Positions 18,177 to 26,544 of a DNA stretch of 64,000 nucleotides are shown here, one piece after another. Origin of the DNA: DATILL01 sp035476575 (GTDB lineage Bacteria > Actinomycetota > Actinomycetes > Mycobacteriales > JACQDL01); contig DATILL010000152.1 of assembly GCA_035476575.1 (NCBI GenBank), positions 5,611 to 69,610 of the forward strand, in the 5' to 3' direction. The position numbers were made by a program, and so were the translations under genes. The first letter of the stretch is position 1. Every line of letters begins with the position of its first letter. The notes under the pieces are model-generated. The model was not told the origin of the DNA. It ran no database searches and worked only from the letters and a program-made list of their open reading frames with translations.

Positions 18177-18356
18177 TCAGACGGCGAGGACGCGCCGGCC
18201 GTCGTACTGGCCGCAGCTCGGGCACGCCACATGCGGCAGCTTGGGCTGGCGGCAGGCCCGGTTGCCGCACGGCGCGAGCGTGGGCGCGGTCGTCTTCCAC
18301 TGCGAGCGGCGGTGGCGGGTGTTGCTCCGCGACTTCTTCCGCTTCGGAACGGCCAC
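18177..18356 (-). CDS. rpmF: 50S ribosomal protein L32
   Basis: 59 residues, GTG start with AGGAGAG 6 nt upstream. The sequence begins VAVPKRKKSRSNTRHRRSQW, the classic L32 N terminus. Four cysteines in CGNRAC and CPSC form the zinc ribbon of the C+ type. It follows the DUF177 gene by 2 nt on the same strand, the widespread yceD-rpmF arrangement. Confidence 0.96.
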   Translation of the reverse strand: MAVPKRKKSRSNTRHRRSQWKTTAPTLAPCGNRACRQPKLPHVACPSCGQYDGRRVLAV

Positions 18357-18358
18357 GT

Positions 18359-18940
18359 CTAACTCTCCTGACTGTCGGTCTGGTGCTGGCCGAACCGCTC
18401 GGTCAGGGCGGCCCAGCGCGGATCGATCTGGTCATGCGTGTGGTCGGCCGGCAGCTCGTCCCAGCGCATCCCGCAGGTCGCGCACAGGCCGCGGCAGTCG
18501 TCCGCGCACAGCGGCGACAGCGGCAGCCCGAGGACCACCGCGTCCCGTACGTACGGCTCGAGGTCGATCAGGTCGCCCTCGATCCGGCCGACCTCCCCCT
18601 CCTCGGTGGTCTCGTCCGTGGCGCTGTCCGGGTAGGCGAACAGCTCCTGCAGGTCGACAACCACCTCGTCGCTGACCGGCACCAGGCAGCGCCCGCACTC
18701 GCCGCTCAGCGGCCCGGTGACGGTCCCGGAGATCAACACACCCTCCACGACCGCCTCCAGCCGGAGATCCAGCTCAAGCGGGGCGCCTTCCGGCACACCG
18801 GCCAGCTCCAGGCCAAGGTCCGAGGGCGCGGGCACCGTCCGCTCGACTCGGCGCATCGAACCCGGACGCCGGCCCAGCTCGCGGATGTCTATCACGAGCG
18901 GGTCGCGTGGGTTCAGTCGTGTCGTGTGGCGCTCGGGCAT
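18359..18940 (-). CDS. DUF177 (YceD-like) protein
   Basis: 193 residues. The core contains SGECGRCLVPVSDEVVVDLQELF, then DLEPYVRDAVVLGLPLSPLC, and the Cys-rich segment CADDCRGLCATCG, all hallmarks of DUF177. Homologues precede rpmF across bacteria and have been linked to 23S rRNA/ribosome maturation. Exact activity unknown. Overall acidic, cytoplasmic. Confidence 0.92.
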   Translation of the reverse strand: MPERHTTRLNPRDPLVIDIRELGRRPGSMRRVERTVPAPSDLGLELAGVPEGAPLELDLRLEAVVEGVLISGTVTGPLSGECGRCLVPVSDEVVVDLQELFAYPDSATDETTEEGEVGRIEGDLIDLEPYVRDAVVLGLPLSPLCADDCRGLCATCGMRWDELPADHTHDQIDPRWAALTERFGQHQTDSQES

Positions 18941-19015
18941 ACGAAACCTGACCTGTAGGTGAGGCCGACGGCAAGGTTACCGGAGCCGTCGGGAGCTGGT
19001 CGACTCGAGTCGTGC

Positions 19016-19708
19016 TCACTGTCCTGAGCGTTCGCGCAGCGCCTGCCGGCCCATGTCGACCTGGCGGATGGTGCGGGTGAGCATCTCGCTGAACGACGCT
19101 AGCCGACCGTCGACGTACTCCTCCGCGTCGGCCACCATCTTGCGGGCATCCGCCCGAGCGTCGGCCACGAGCTGGGCAGCCTGCTCGGTGGCCACGCGGT
19201 GCACCTCGGACTCCTCGACCCGGCGGGCGGCGTCCTGCCGGGCCGCCGCCACGGTGGTCGCCGCCTCGGCCTGGCCGTGGGCCAGCACCCGCTCGGCCTG
19301 CGCCTGCGCGGCCGCCACCAGCCGCTCGGCGTGCGCCTGGGCGGCGGCCACCACCTGGCTGGCCTGGTCGTGCGCGGCCGCCAGGAGGGCGTTCGCCTCC
19401 TCGTGCGCGGACCCCACCAGCCTGGCCCGCTCGGCCTGGCCGGACTCGGCGGCCCGGTGCAGCCGGGTGGTCGCCTCGGTGAGCAGGTCCTCGCGCCGGT
19501 TGAGCACGTCCTGGGCGTCGGCCAGCTCGGCCGGCAGCGCGTCCCGGATGTCCTCGAGCAGGTCCAGCACCGCGCCACGGGGAAGCACGCAGGACGCCGA
19601 CATCGGCACGCCCCGGGCGGCGTCCACCAGCTCGGTCAGCTCTGCCAGCACCTCGAGCACACGGTAGACCGTCGGACCGCCCGGTTCGGGCGCCGCTCGT
19701 TCCACCAT
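19016..19708 (-). CDS. sepIVA: DivIVA-like coiled-coil protein, SepIVA homologue
   Basis: 230 residues. An N-terminal segment TVYRVLEVLAELTELVDAARGVP with a DivIVA-type membrane-binding look is followed by a long Ala/Gln/Glu-rich coiled coil (residues 70-200). Position directly upstream of DUF177-rpmF-rnc matches Rv2927c/MSMEG_2416, shown in mycobacteria to be the septation and polar-growth factor SepIVA. Orthology is inferred from context and architecture. Confidence 0.8.
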   Translation of the reverse strand: MVERAAPEPGGPTVYRVLEVLAELTELVDAARGVPMSASCVLPRGAVLDLLEDIRDALPAELADAQDVLNRREDLLTEATTRLHRAAESGQAERARLVGSAHEEANALLAAAHDQASQVVAAAQAHAERLVAAAQAQAERVLAHGQAEAATTVAAARQDAARRVEESEVHRVATEQAAQLVADARADARKMVADAEEYVDGRLASFSEMLTRTIRQVDMGRQALRERSGQ

Positions 19709-19728
19709 GCCGACGAGGCTACCGCCGC

Positions 19729-20202
19729 TCAGGCCAGCCGCTTGAGCAGGCGCTCCAGCACGTACGGCGGAACCAGCCCGGCCACGTCGCCGCCGTACGT
19801 CGCGACCTCCTTGACCAGGCTGGAGGACAGGAAGCTGAACGTGGGGTTGGTCGGCATGAACAGGGTCTCCACGCCGGCCAGGTCGTAGTTCATCTGGGCC
19901 ATCTGCAGCTCGTAGTCAAAGTCGCTGATGGCTCGCAGGCCCTTGACCACCACGTTCACGTCCTGTGCCCGGCAGTAGTCGACCAGCAGCCCGTGAAAGG
20001 AACCCACCCGGACGTTGCCGTACTCCGCGGTGACCACGCGCAGCATGTCCATCCGCTCCTCGACGGTGAACAGGCCGGACTTGGTCTTGTTGACCAGCAC
20101 CGCGACGATGACCTCGTCGTAGAGCCGGCTGGCCCGGCCGATAATGTCCAGGTGCCCCTGGGTGGCCGGGTCGAAGGAACCGGGGCAGACAGCACGCCTC
20201 AC
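19729..20202 (-). CDS. coaD: Phosphopantetheine adenylyltransferase
   Basis: 157 residues, the usual PPAT length, catalysing the fourth step of CoA synthesis. Starts VRRAVCPGSFDPATQGHLDI with the T/HxGH nucleotidyltransferase motif. Further family segments are KGLRAISDFDYELQMAQMN and SSSLVKEVATYGGDV. The GTG start overlaps the rsmD stop as GTGA, which decides against longer in-frame starts. Confidence 0.96.
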   Translation of the reverse strand: MRRAVCPGSFDPATQGHLDIIGRASRLYDEVIVAVLVNKTKSGLFTVEERMDMLRVVTAEYGNVRVGSFHGLLVDYCRAQDVNVVVKGLRAISDFDYELQMAQMNYDLAGVETLFMPTNPTFSFLSSSLVKEVATYGGDVAGLVPPYVLERLLKRLA

Positions 20203-20762
20203 GGTGCGTGACCGTACCAAAGCGTCGTATCGCCGTACCGTCGCCGTCTGACCGGATTGAGTGGCATTGGCCACATCGGCCCGGCGCTGGAGCTGGCCCG
20301 CTCCACGACCACGACCGCACCGGCCGCCAGCCAGCCGTGCCTGGCCAGGCCGGCGAGCACGGCGTCCAGGTCGGTGTCCGGCAGCGCGTACGGCGGGTCG
20401 GCGAAGATCACGTCGTACGGCGGCCCGGGGGGCGGCCCGGCGACCAGCCTTGGCACCCGCTCGACCCGGACCTCGGCGGCGCCGGCCAGCCCGAGGGCGC
20501 GCGCGTTGTCCCTGACCAGCCGCCCGGTGCGCGGGTCGGCCTCGACGAACAGCGCGTGCCCGGCGCCGCGGGACAGCGCCTCCAGGCCGACCGCGCCCGA
20601 GCCGGCGTACAGGTCGAGCACCCGGGCGCCGTCGAGGTCGGTGAGGGTTGCCAGGGTGTTGAACAGGGCCTCCCGGGTGCGGCCGGAGGTGGGCCGGGTC
20701 GACGCACCAGGGGGTACGGCGATCCGCCGGCCACCCGCGCTGCCGGCCACGATTCTGGTCAT
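20199..20762 (-). CDS. rsmD: 16S rRNA (guanine966-N2)-methyltransferase RsmD
   Basis: 187 residues beginning MTRIVAGSAGGRRIAVPPG, with the SAM-binding LDLYAGSGAVGLEALSRGA and the catalytic ADPPY motif. GGGGGAG lies 9 nt before the ATG. The rsmD-coaD pair is conserved in bacteria and is here translationally coupled. Confidence 0.95.
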   Translation of the reverse strand: MTRIVAGSAGGRRIAVPPGASTRPTSGRTREALFNTLATLTDLDGARVLDLYAGSGAVGLEALSRGAGHALFVEADPRTGRLVRDNARALGLAGAAEVRVERVPRLVAGPPPGPPYDVIFADPPYALPDTDLDAVLAGLARHGWLAAGAVVVVERASSSAGPMWPMPLNPVRRRRYGDTTLWYGHAP

Positions 20763-20790
20763 GTGCCGATTCTCCCCCAGCTTTCCGCGG

Positions 20791-20848
20791 CGATCATCGA
20801 GCTGTTGTCGCTGTTGAAGATCGACTAGCGACAACAGCTCGATGATCG
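20791..20848. repeat. Long perfect inverted repeat between recG and rsmD
   Basis: Two 22-nt arms (20791-20812 and 20827-20848; the left arm begins CGATCATCGAGCTG) are perfect reverse complements with a 14-nt loop. The element lies after the recG stop and before the rsmD start, both on the minus strand. It could be a terminator, a small RNA hairpin or a mobile repeat. The 12-mer GCTCGATGATCG of one arm recurs at about 39005, next to array D. Confidence 0.85.
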
Positions 20849-20875
20849 TTAGGAGAGGGGTTGAGTGCGGGCGGG

Positions 20876-23074
20876 TCAGGCCTTCTCCAGGTACTCCGCG
20901 CGGTCGTCGGTGAGCAGGACAGCGATCTCGGCGGCCAGCACCGGGTGCCGGGCCAGCTCGGGGTCGTCGCCCACCAGCGCGGTCGCCTCCTCGCGGGCGT
21001 CGGCGATGAGCTGCTCGTCGCGCAGCAGCGAGAGCAGCTTGACCTGCTTGCGCCGGCCGGACTGGGCGGCGCCGAGCACGTCACCCTCACGGCGCTGCTC
21101 CAGGTCGAGCCGGGCCAGCTCGAAACCGTCCACTGTGGACGCCACGGCGTCCAGCCGGCGGCGGGCCGGGGTACCCGGCGGCGCGTCGGTGACCAGCAGG
21201 CACAGCCCCGGCGCGGTGCCCCGGCCGACCCGGCCGCGGAGCTGGTGGAGCTGGGAGACGCCGAAGCGGTCCGCGTCGAGCACCAGCATCATGGTCGCGT
21301 TGGACACGTCCACGCCGACCTCGACCACGGTCGTCGCCACCAGCACGTCGATCTCCCCGGCGGTGAACCGGCGCATCACGTCGTCCTTGCCGTCGGGCGG
21401 GAGCCGGCCGTGCAGCGCGGCCAGCCGCAGGCCAGCGAGCGGCCCCTCCACCAGCATCGGGAGCACGTCCGCCACGGCCTGCGGCGGCCGTCGGTCGGCA
21501 CCGGCCGGCCCCTCAGCGACGGTGCCCTCGTCCGCGGGCTGGTCGGGCACGTCGTCGGCCGCGGCCTCCGCGCCGATCCGCGGGCAGACGACGTACACCT
21601 GGTACCCGGCGGCCACCTCCTCCGTGACACGCTGCCAGGCCCGGTCGAGCCAGGCCGGCTTCTCGGCCACCGGCACGACCGCGGTCGAGATCGGCGCCCG
21701 ACCGCCCGGCAGCTCACGCAGGGTGGAGATCTCCAGGTCGCCGAACACCGTCATGGCAACCGTGCGCGGGATCGGGGTGGCGGTCATCACCAGCAGGTGC
21801 GGCGGCCGGTCACCCTTGCCCCGCAGGGCGTCGCGCTGCTCCACGCCAAACCGGTGCTGCTCGTCGATCACCACCAGGCCGAGGTCGGCGAAGGCCACCT
21901 TGTCCTGGATCAGCGCGTGCGTGCCGACCACGATCCCGGCCGCCCCGCTGGCCGCGTCCAGCAGCGCGGCACGCCGGGCCGGCGCGGACAGCGACCCGGT
22001 CAGCAAGGTGAGCCGGGTGGCCCGCCCGGCGGCGCCCAGCTCACCGGCCCGGGCCAGCGGGCCGAGCAGGTCGCGCAGGTTGCGCGCGTGCTGGGCGGCC
22101 AGCACCTCGGTGGGCGCCAGCAGCACGGCCTGGCCACCGCCGTCCACCACCTGCAGCATGGCTCGCAGCGCGACCAGCGTCTTGCCGGCACCGACCTCGC
22201 CCTGCAGCAGCCGGTGCATTGGGTACGTGCCGGCCAGGTCGGCCGCGATCTGGTCGCCCACCTCGCGCTGGCCCGCGGTCAGTGTGAACGGCAGCCGGGC
22301 GTCGAACGCCGCCTGCAGGCCGTCGTCGCGGGCTGGCCGCGGGGTGGCCGGGTCGGCGCCCAGGGCGTGCCGCCGCTGGGCCAAGGCGACCTGCAGGACC
22401 AGCGCCTCGTCCCAGGTGAGCCGGCGCTGCGCGGCCTTCAGCGCGGCAAGGTCCGGCGGCCGGTGGATGTCGTGCAGCGCCGTGCCCAGGTCGATCAGCC
22501 GGCGCCGGGCCCGCAGCCTGGCCGGCAGCGGGTCGGGCACCGGGTCGAGGGCGTCCAGCACCAGCTTGGCGCTGCGCGAGATGATCCAGGACGCGACCTT
22601 TGCGCCGGCCGGGTAGACGGCAATCAGCGCACCGAAGAAGTCGTCGACCGCCTCGCCGGCGGCCAGGTCGCCGTCGAGCATCATGCAGTCGGGGTGGGCG
22701 AGCTGCCAGCCTCGGTTGAACCGGGTGACCTTGCCGGTGAACAGGCCGCGCCGGCCGGGGGCCAGCTCCTTCTGCCGGAACGGCTGGTTGAAGAAGGCCA
22801 CCTTCAGCGACTGCCGGCCGTCGGTCACCTCGGCCTCCACCAGGAAGCCCTCCCGGGACTTCATCTTCCGGCCGCTCACCGACTGGACCTCGGCCAGCAC
22901 GGTGACCAGCTCGCCCTCACGCACCCCGGACAGGTCGGTCAGCGCGGCCCGCTCGGACCACCGCCGCGGATAGTGCCGCATCAGGTCGCCGCAAGTCTCC
23001 AGCTCAAGGCTCCGCAGCGCCCGCGCGGACTTGCCGTCGATGACACGGCCCAGCGGAGTCTCGAAGGTCGCCAT
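20876..23074 (-). CDS. recG: ATP-dependent DNA helicase RecG
   Basis: 732 residues from MATFETPLGRVIDGKSARAL. An N-terminal wedge/OB domain is followed by helicase motifs: Walker A GEVGAGKTLVALRAM, motif II IDEQH, motif III MTATPIPRT and motif VI QLRGRVGRG. RecG remodels stalled forks and R-loops. It follows the DAK gene by 13 nt, as in mycobacteria. An insert of about 60 residues rich in Asp/Ala/Gly (around DVPDQPADEGTVAEGPAGAD) lies between the helicase lobes. Confidence 0.96.
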   Translation of the reverse strand: MATFETPLGRVIDGKSARALRSLELETCGDLMRHYPRRWSERAALTDLSGVREGELVTVLAEVQSVSGRKMKSREGFLVEAEVTDGRQSLKVAFFNQPFRQKELAPGRRGLFTGKVTRFNRGWQLAHPDCMMLDGDLAAGEAVDDFFGALIAVYPAGAKVASWIISRSAKLVLDALDPVPDPLPARLRARRRLIDLGTALHDIHRPPDLAALKAAQRRLTWDEALVLQVALAQRRHALGADPATPRPARDDGLQAAFDARLPFTLTAGQREVGDQIAADLAGTYPMHRLLQGEVGAGKTLVALRAMLQVVDGGGQAVLLAPTEVLAAQHARNLRDLLGPLARAGELGAAGRATRLTLLTGSLSAPARRAALLDAASGAAGIVVGTHALIQDKVAFADLGLVVIDEQHRFGVEQRDALRGKGDRPPHLLVMTATPIPRTVAMTVFGDLEISTLRELPGGRAPISTAVVPVAEKPAWLDRAWQRVTEEVAAGYQVYVVCPRIGAEAAADDVPDQPADEGTVAEGPAGADRRPPQAVADVLPMLVEGPLAGLRLAALHGRLPPDGKDDVMRRFTAGEIDVLVATTVVEVGVDVSNATMMLVLDADRFGVSQLHQLRGRVGRGTAPGLCLLVTDAPPGTPARRRLDAVASTVDGFELARLDLEQRREGDVLGAAQSGRRKQVKLLSLLRDEQLIADAREEATALVGDDPELARHPVLAAEIAVLLTDDRAEYLEKA

Positions 23075-23087
23075 GATCTCCTGCCTC

Positions 23088-24722
23088 TTACTCCACCCCG
23101 AGCAGCAACGGGTAGAGCGGCTGGCCGCCGTCATACACAACGACGTCCACCTCGGGGTGGGTGGCGACCAGGTGGCGCTCCAGCGCCTCACCCAGCCCCG
23201 CCGGCGCGTCGGCCCCGACGATCAGGGTGACCAGCTCGCCGCCGGTGACCAGCAGCCGGTCGGTCAGCTCCCGTGACACCGCCTCCACCGACTGCCCGAT
23301 CAGCACCACGTCCCCCTCGACCAGCCCGAGCACGTCACCCGCCGTGCACTGCCCGGCCATGGTGATCGCGTTCCGCACCGCCACCGTGATCCCGGCGTAC
23401 CGGGTGGCCGCCGCCGCCTCGGCCATCGCGATGACGTCGTCGTCGAACCGCCGCGCCGCGTCATGCACCGCCACCGCGGCCAAGCCCTGCACCGGCGAGC
23501 GGCTCGGCACCACGGCGACCCGGACCCCGTCCGACCGGGCCTGCTCGGCCGCGGCGCCGGCCACCGCGGTGAGGTTGCCGTCGTTGGGCAGGACGACGAC
23601 CCGGGCCGCCCCGGTGCCGGCGATCGCGGCCAGCACGCTGCCGGTGGAGGGGCTGCCCTCCCCCGGCCCGCCCGCCACCACGACCACCCCCTCGGCCTCG
23701 AACAGGTGCGACAGGCCCTCTCCGGGCGCCATCGCCACGATCGCGGAGCCCGCATGCGGCGGCTCGGCGGCCGGCTCGGCAGCGTCGGCGCCCGGCCCGC
23801 CGGCCGCGGCGTGCTGGTCGGCGAACCGGGTGACTGTGATCCGGAACGGCCGGCCGGCCTCGACCCCGGACTCCACCGCGGCACCGACGTCGTTGACGTG
23901 GACGTGGACGTTCCACAGGCCGTCGCCGGTGCCCACCACGACGACCGAGTCGCCGAGCTCGGCCAGCTCTAGGCGCAGCCGGGCTACGGCGTCCTCGGTC
24001 GCCGCCAGGAGGTACTGCACCTCGTAGCCGTACGTCGCCGAGCCGGTCTCCCGGGCCGCCTCCAGGACCTGCCGGTCGCGGGCCACCCGGCGGGGCGCCG
24101 GCAGGTTGCCCGGCCGGCCGGACACGACGGTCCGCAACGCCTCGAGCACGACGGCCAGCCCCCGGCCGCCCGCGTCGACCACGCCGGCCCGGGCCAGCTC
24201 GGGGAGCTGGCTCGGGGTGCGGGCGACGGCCTGGGTCGCGGCCTGGGCGGCGGCCTCGGCGACCGCGCACAGGTCGGCGTCGCGGACGGCACCGGCCGCC
24301 AGCGCCGCGGCCCTGGCCACCGACAGGATGGTGCCCTCCACCGGTTCGGCCACCGCGGCGTAGGCCAGCTCGGCCGCCCGCTCCAGCCCGGCTGCCAGCG
24401 CCGCGCCGTCCAGGAGGGTGCCGGCCGGGCACGCGTCGGCCAGGCCACGAAGGATCTGGCTGAGGATGACACCGGAGTTGCCGCGGGCGCCGAGCACCGC
24501 GCCACGGGCCAGCAGGGCGAGGCAGCCGGCGGCGTCCGGCGGCTCGGCCGAGCCCAGGGTGGTGGCGGCGGCCTGCGCGGTCAGCGCCAGGTTGGTGCCG
24601 GTGTCGCCGTCCGGGACCGGGTAGACGTTGAGGTCGTCGATCTCCTGCTGGTGCGCGGCCAGCGCCTCGACGACCGCGGCGCACCAACCACGCACCCCGG
24701 TCGGGTCAAGGGCCCTCAGCAC
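23088..24722 (-). CDS. DAK2/DegV-like (YloV/FakA-type) protein
   Basis: 544 residues from the GTG (VLRALDPTGVRGWCAAVVEA), which has AGGAGG 6 nt upstream. The N-terminal DhaL-type nucleotide-binding domain has the signature NVYPVPDGDTGTNLALT. The C-terminal half (from about residue 270) is the DAK1-like/DegV-related domain. In Firmicutes, FakA of this architecture phosphorylates fatty acids with FakB. In actinobacteria the role is not settled. Always near recG and rpmB. Confidence 0.88.
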   Translation of the reverse strand: MLRALDPTGVRGWCAAVVEALAAHQQEIDDLNVYPVPDGDTGTNLALTAQAAATTLGSAEPPDAAGCLALLARGAVLGARGNSGVILSQILRGLADACPAGTLLDGAALAAGLERAAELAYAAVAEPVEGTILSVARAAALAAGAVRDADLCAVAEAAAQAATQAVARTPSQLPELARAGVVDAGGRGLAVVLEALRTVVSGRPGNLPAPRRVARDRQVLEAARETGSATYGYEVQYLLAATEDAVARLRLELAELGDSVVVVGTGDGLWNVHVHVNDVGAAVESGVEAGRPFRITVTRFADQHAAAGGPGADAAEPAAEPPHAGSAIVAMAPGEGLSHLFEAEGVVVVAGGPGEGSPSTGSVLAAIAGTGAARVVVLPNDGNLTAVAGAAAEQARSDGVRVAVVPSRSPVQGLAAVAVHDAARRFDDDVIAMAEAAAATRYAGITVAVRNAITMAGQCTAGDVLGLVEGDVVLIGQSVEAVSRELTDRLLVTGGELVTLIVGADAPAGLGEALERHLVATHPEVDVVVYDGGQPLYPLLLGVE

Positions 24723-24923
24723 GCCGTACCTCCTGGTCAACGCCGGGCGTCTGGTCCCGCGCAGCGTACCCAGCCGGTACGACGCGACGGTTCGGTTTCG
24801 GCCCGTGCCGTTTTGTTGGCGGCTGGGGCGGTGCCTACACTGCAACGGTCGCCCGGAACGGTCGCCCGGCCGTGGTGCCGGGTCAGCCGTGCTCATCGAA
24901 CGATCGTTCTCCAGGAGACTCCC

Positions 24924-25115
24924 GTGGCAAGCGTGTGCGACGTCTGCGGCAAGGGACCGGGCTTCGGCATGTCGGTCTCACACTCCCACCGTCGTACGCA
25001 CCGCCGGTGGAACCCGAACATCCAGACCGTGCGGGCGGTGCTGGGCCGCGGCACCCGCAAGCGGTTGAACGTCTGCACCTCCTGCCTGAAGGCCGGCAAG
25101 GTCAGCCGGGGCTAA
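24924..25115 (+). CDS. rpmB: 50S ribosomal protein L28 (zinc-binding form)
   Basis: 63 residues, GTG start with CAGGAGAC upstream. Begins VASVCDVCGKGPGFGMSVSH and ends NVCTSCLKAGKVSRG. The two CxxC pairs mark the C+ zinc form of L28. It is divergent from the DAK gene, as in many actinobacteria. The C- paralogue, if present, is elsewhere. Confidence 0.96.
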   Translation: MASVCDVCGKGPGFGMSVSHSHRRTHRRWNPNIQTVRAVLGRGTRKRLNVCTSCLKAGKVSRG

Positions 25116-25136
25116 ACCCGCCCGCGCGGGCCGCGT

Positions 25137-25250
25137 GTGGTCATCGCGGCCAAGGATGCCCAGATCGAGGCCTTGACCGCCCAGGGTGGAGGAGCTGGAG
25201 CGGCGGCTGCCGAGGGACTCCTCCGACTCCTTCCGGCCGCCGTCCTCCGG
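25137..25250 (+). pseudogene. Remnant of an IS66-family transposase (N-terminal fragment)
   Basis: Frame one reads VVIAAKDAQIEALTAQ. After a one-base shift the next frame reads VEELERRLPRDSSDSFRPPSS. Together these match the N-terminal coiled-coil signature of IS66 transposases (AAxxAxIxxLxAxVxELERRL-x-SSNSxxPPSSD). The match then stops. No DDE catalytic domain or terminal inverted repeats were found. The remnant lies 22 bp after rpmB, at the boundary of the accessory sugar island. Confidence 0.75.
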
Positions 25251-25806
25251 GCGCCGTAGCAGAAGGAACTGTCGGCGTACAGGTAGACGTACACAGGTCG
25301 GTATGGCTGGACCTGCAGAGGGTCGCCGCACGAGACCATCCGGTGGCTGTGCAGCCCTCGGCGCGGTGGCACCTGGAGCGGGCTGTCCTCTCCACAGAGG
25401 GGAGGTGGGTACTCCTCCGAGGTGGCGACACGACCAGCACGCAGACCTCAAGTCACCCCGCTGCCCGGGTCGTTCCGCGCCATCCCGACCGCGCCGACGA
25501 GTACGGCCAGTTCGGCTGGTGGCCAGGATGGGCGCCGGGCACACCAGGAGAACGTACCGTCGCCGATCGGAGTCGTGTCGTGGGTGCGTGCTTCGGACCG
25601 GCCGCACTGTCGATCAACGCCCTGGTACGGCAGCCGTACTTCGTGACCTGACGCCTCCTGCAAATGCGGCACCACCGGACAACCGAGCACGGCCCGGTCG
25701 TGACCCGCGCCAACTCGCCAGCCAGGCGCCGGATGCCTCCCCACCGGGCACCACACCGCCGGCCAACAGCCCGGCGCCTCCATACGGTCTAGGCCCGGGG
25801 CGTCGA
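25251..25806. other. Non-coding or decayed sequence at the island edge
   Basis: About 550 bp in which I see no gene with a convincing start or a recognisable product. Open frames exist on both strands but lack family motifs. It probably represents debris from insertion or deletion events around the IS66 remnant. Confidence 0.5.
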
Positions 25807-26544
25807 TCACGTGTCACGATCGCTGCTCGGCTGCTCCACGTCGCGGCCTGGTCTGGTGCGGACTGTCAAGGACATGAGGTCGTCGATGACCCACTGACAT
25901 CCGAGTTCTTCACGCCGGACAGTGGTAGTGATGCCGATGACCCGCATGCCGGCCGCTCGTGCCGCCGCAATGCCCGCCGGAGCGTCCTCCACCACCACGC
26001 ATGCGGCCGGCTTGATACCCAGCCGAGCCGCGGCGCTGAGATAGCCTGCCGGGTTCGGCTTGCCTCGCTGGATCTCGTCGGCGGTGATGAGGACGGAAGG
26101 CAGCGGAAGCCCCGCGCATTCGAGCCGGATCTCCGCCAGCCGGCGCCATGCGGAGGTCACCACCGCCCAACGCGCGGGAGCGAGCTGCGCCAAGAGCCGG
26201 CGTGCCCCGCGAACCGCGACGATGCCGTCTCGACAGTCCTCCTGAGCCCGGGCGAGGGCGGCGATCTCGTTGTCCCTATCGAGGTGCGGGGCCACGATCC
26301 GGACGGTGTCGCCATTCTGGCGCCCATGCGAGATGCGTAACACGGCGTCGACGTCGAGCCCGTGCCTCGCGCACCAGGCCCGCCAGGTCTGCTCCAGGCA
26401 CGCCCGGGAGTCAATCAGCGTGCCGTCCATATCAAAGAGCACCGCGTCGCATGTGAGCGAGTGGCCCTGCGGCAAGACCGACAGGCCCAGCCGTAGTGTC
26501 CGGGGCACTGCGTGTGCCGCCGGCAAACTATTGCGAGGCTTCAT
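25807..26544 (-). CDS. HAD-superfamily sugar-phosphate phosphatase or phosphomutase
   Basis: 245 residues from MKPRNSLPAAHAV. HAD motifs in order: FDMDGTLIDS (nucleophile Asp and acid/base Asp), VVTSAW (motif II), RGKPNPAGYL (Lys, motif III) and VVEDAPAGIAAARAAGMRV (motif IV). The helical cap lies between motifs I and II. Closest by pattern to GPP/DOG1/beta-phosphoglucomutase-like enzymes acting on sugar phosphates. The ATG overlaps the end of the kinase gene by 17 nt, so the two are coupled. Substrate unknown. Confidence 0.85.
   Translation of the reverse strand: MKPRNSLPAAHAVPRTLRLGLSVLPQGHSLTCDAVLFDMDGTLIDSRACLEQTWRAWCARHGLDVDAVLRISHGRQNGDTVRIVAPHLDRDNEIAALARAQEDCRDGIVAVRGARRLLAQLAPARWAVVTSAWRRLAEIRLECAGLPLPSVLITADEIQRGKPNPAGYLSAAARLGIKPAACVVVEDAPAGIAAARAAGMRVIGITTTVRREELGCQWVIDDLMSLTVRTRPGRDVEQPSSDRDT

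Noticed and set aside
25186..26340. 384-codon plus-strand ORF
   Set aside because: Only its first about 25 codons (IS66-like) are meaningful; the rest is antisense to the HAD gene or debris.
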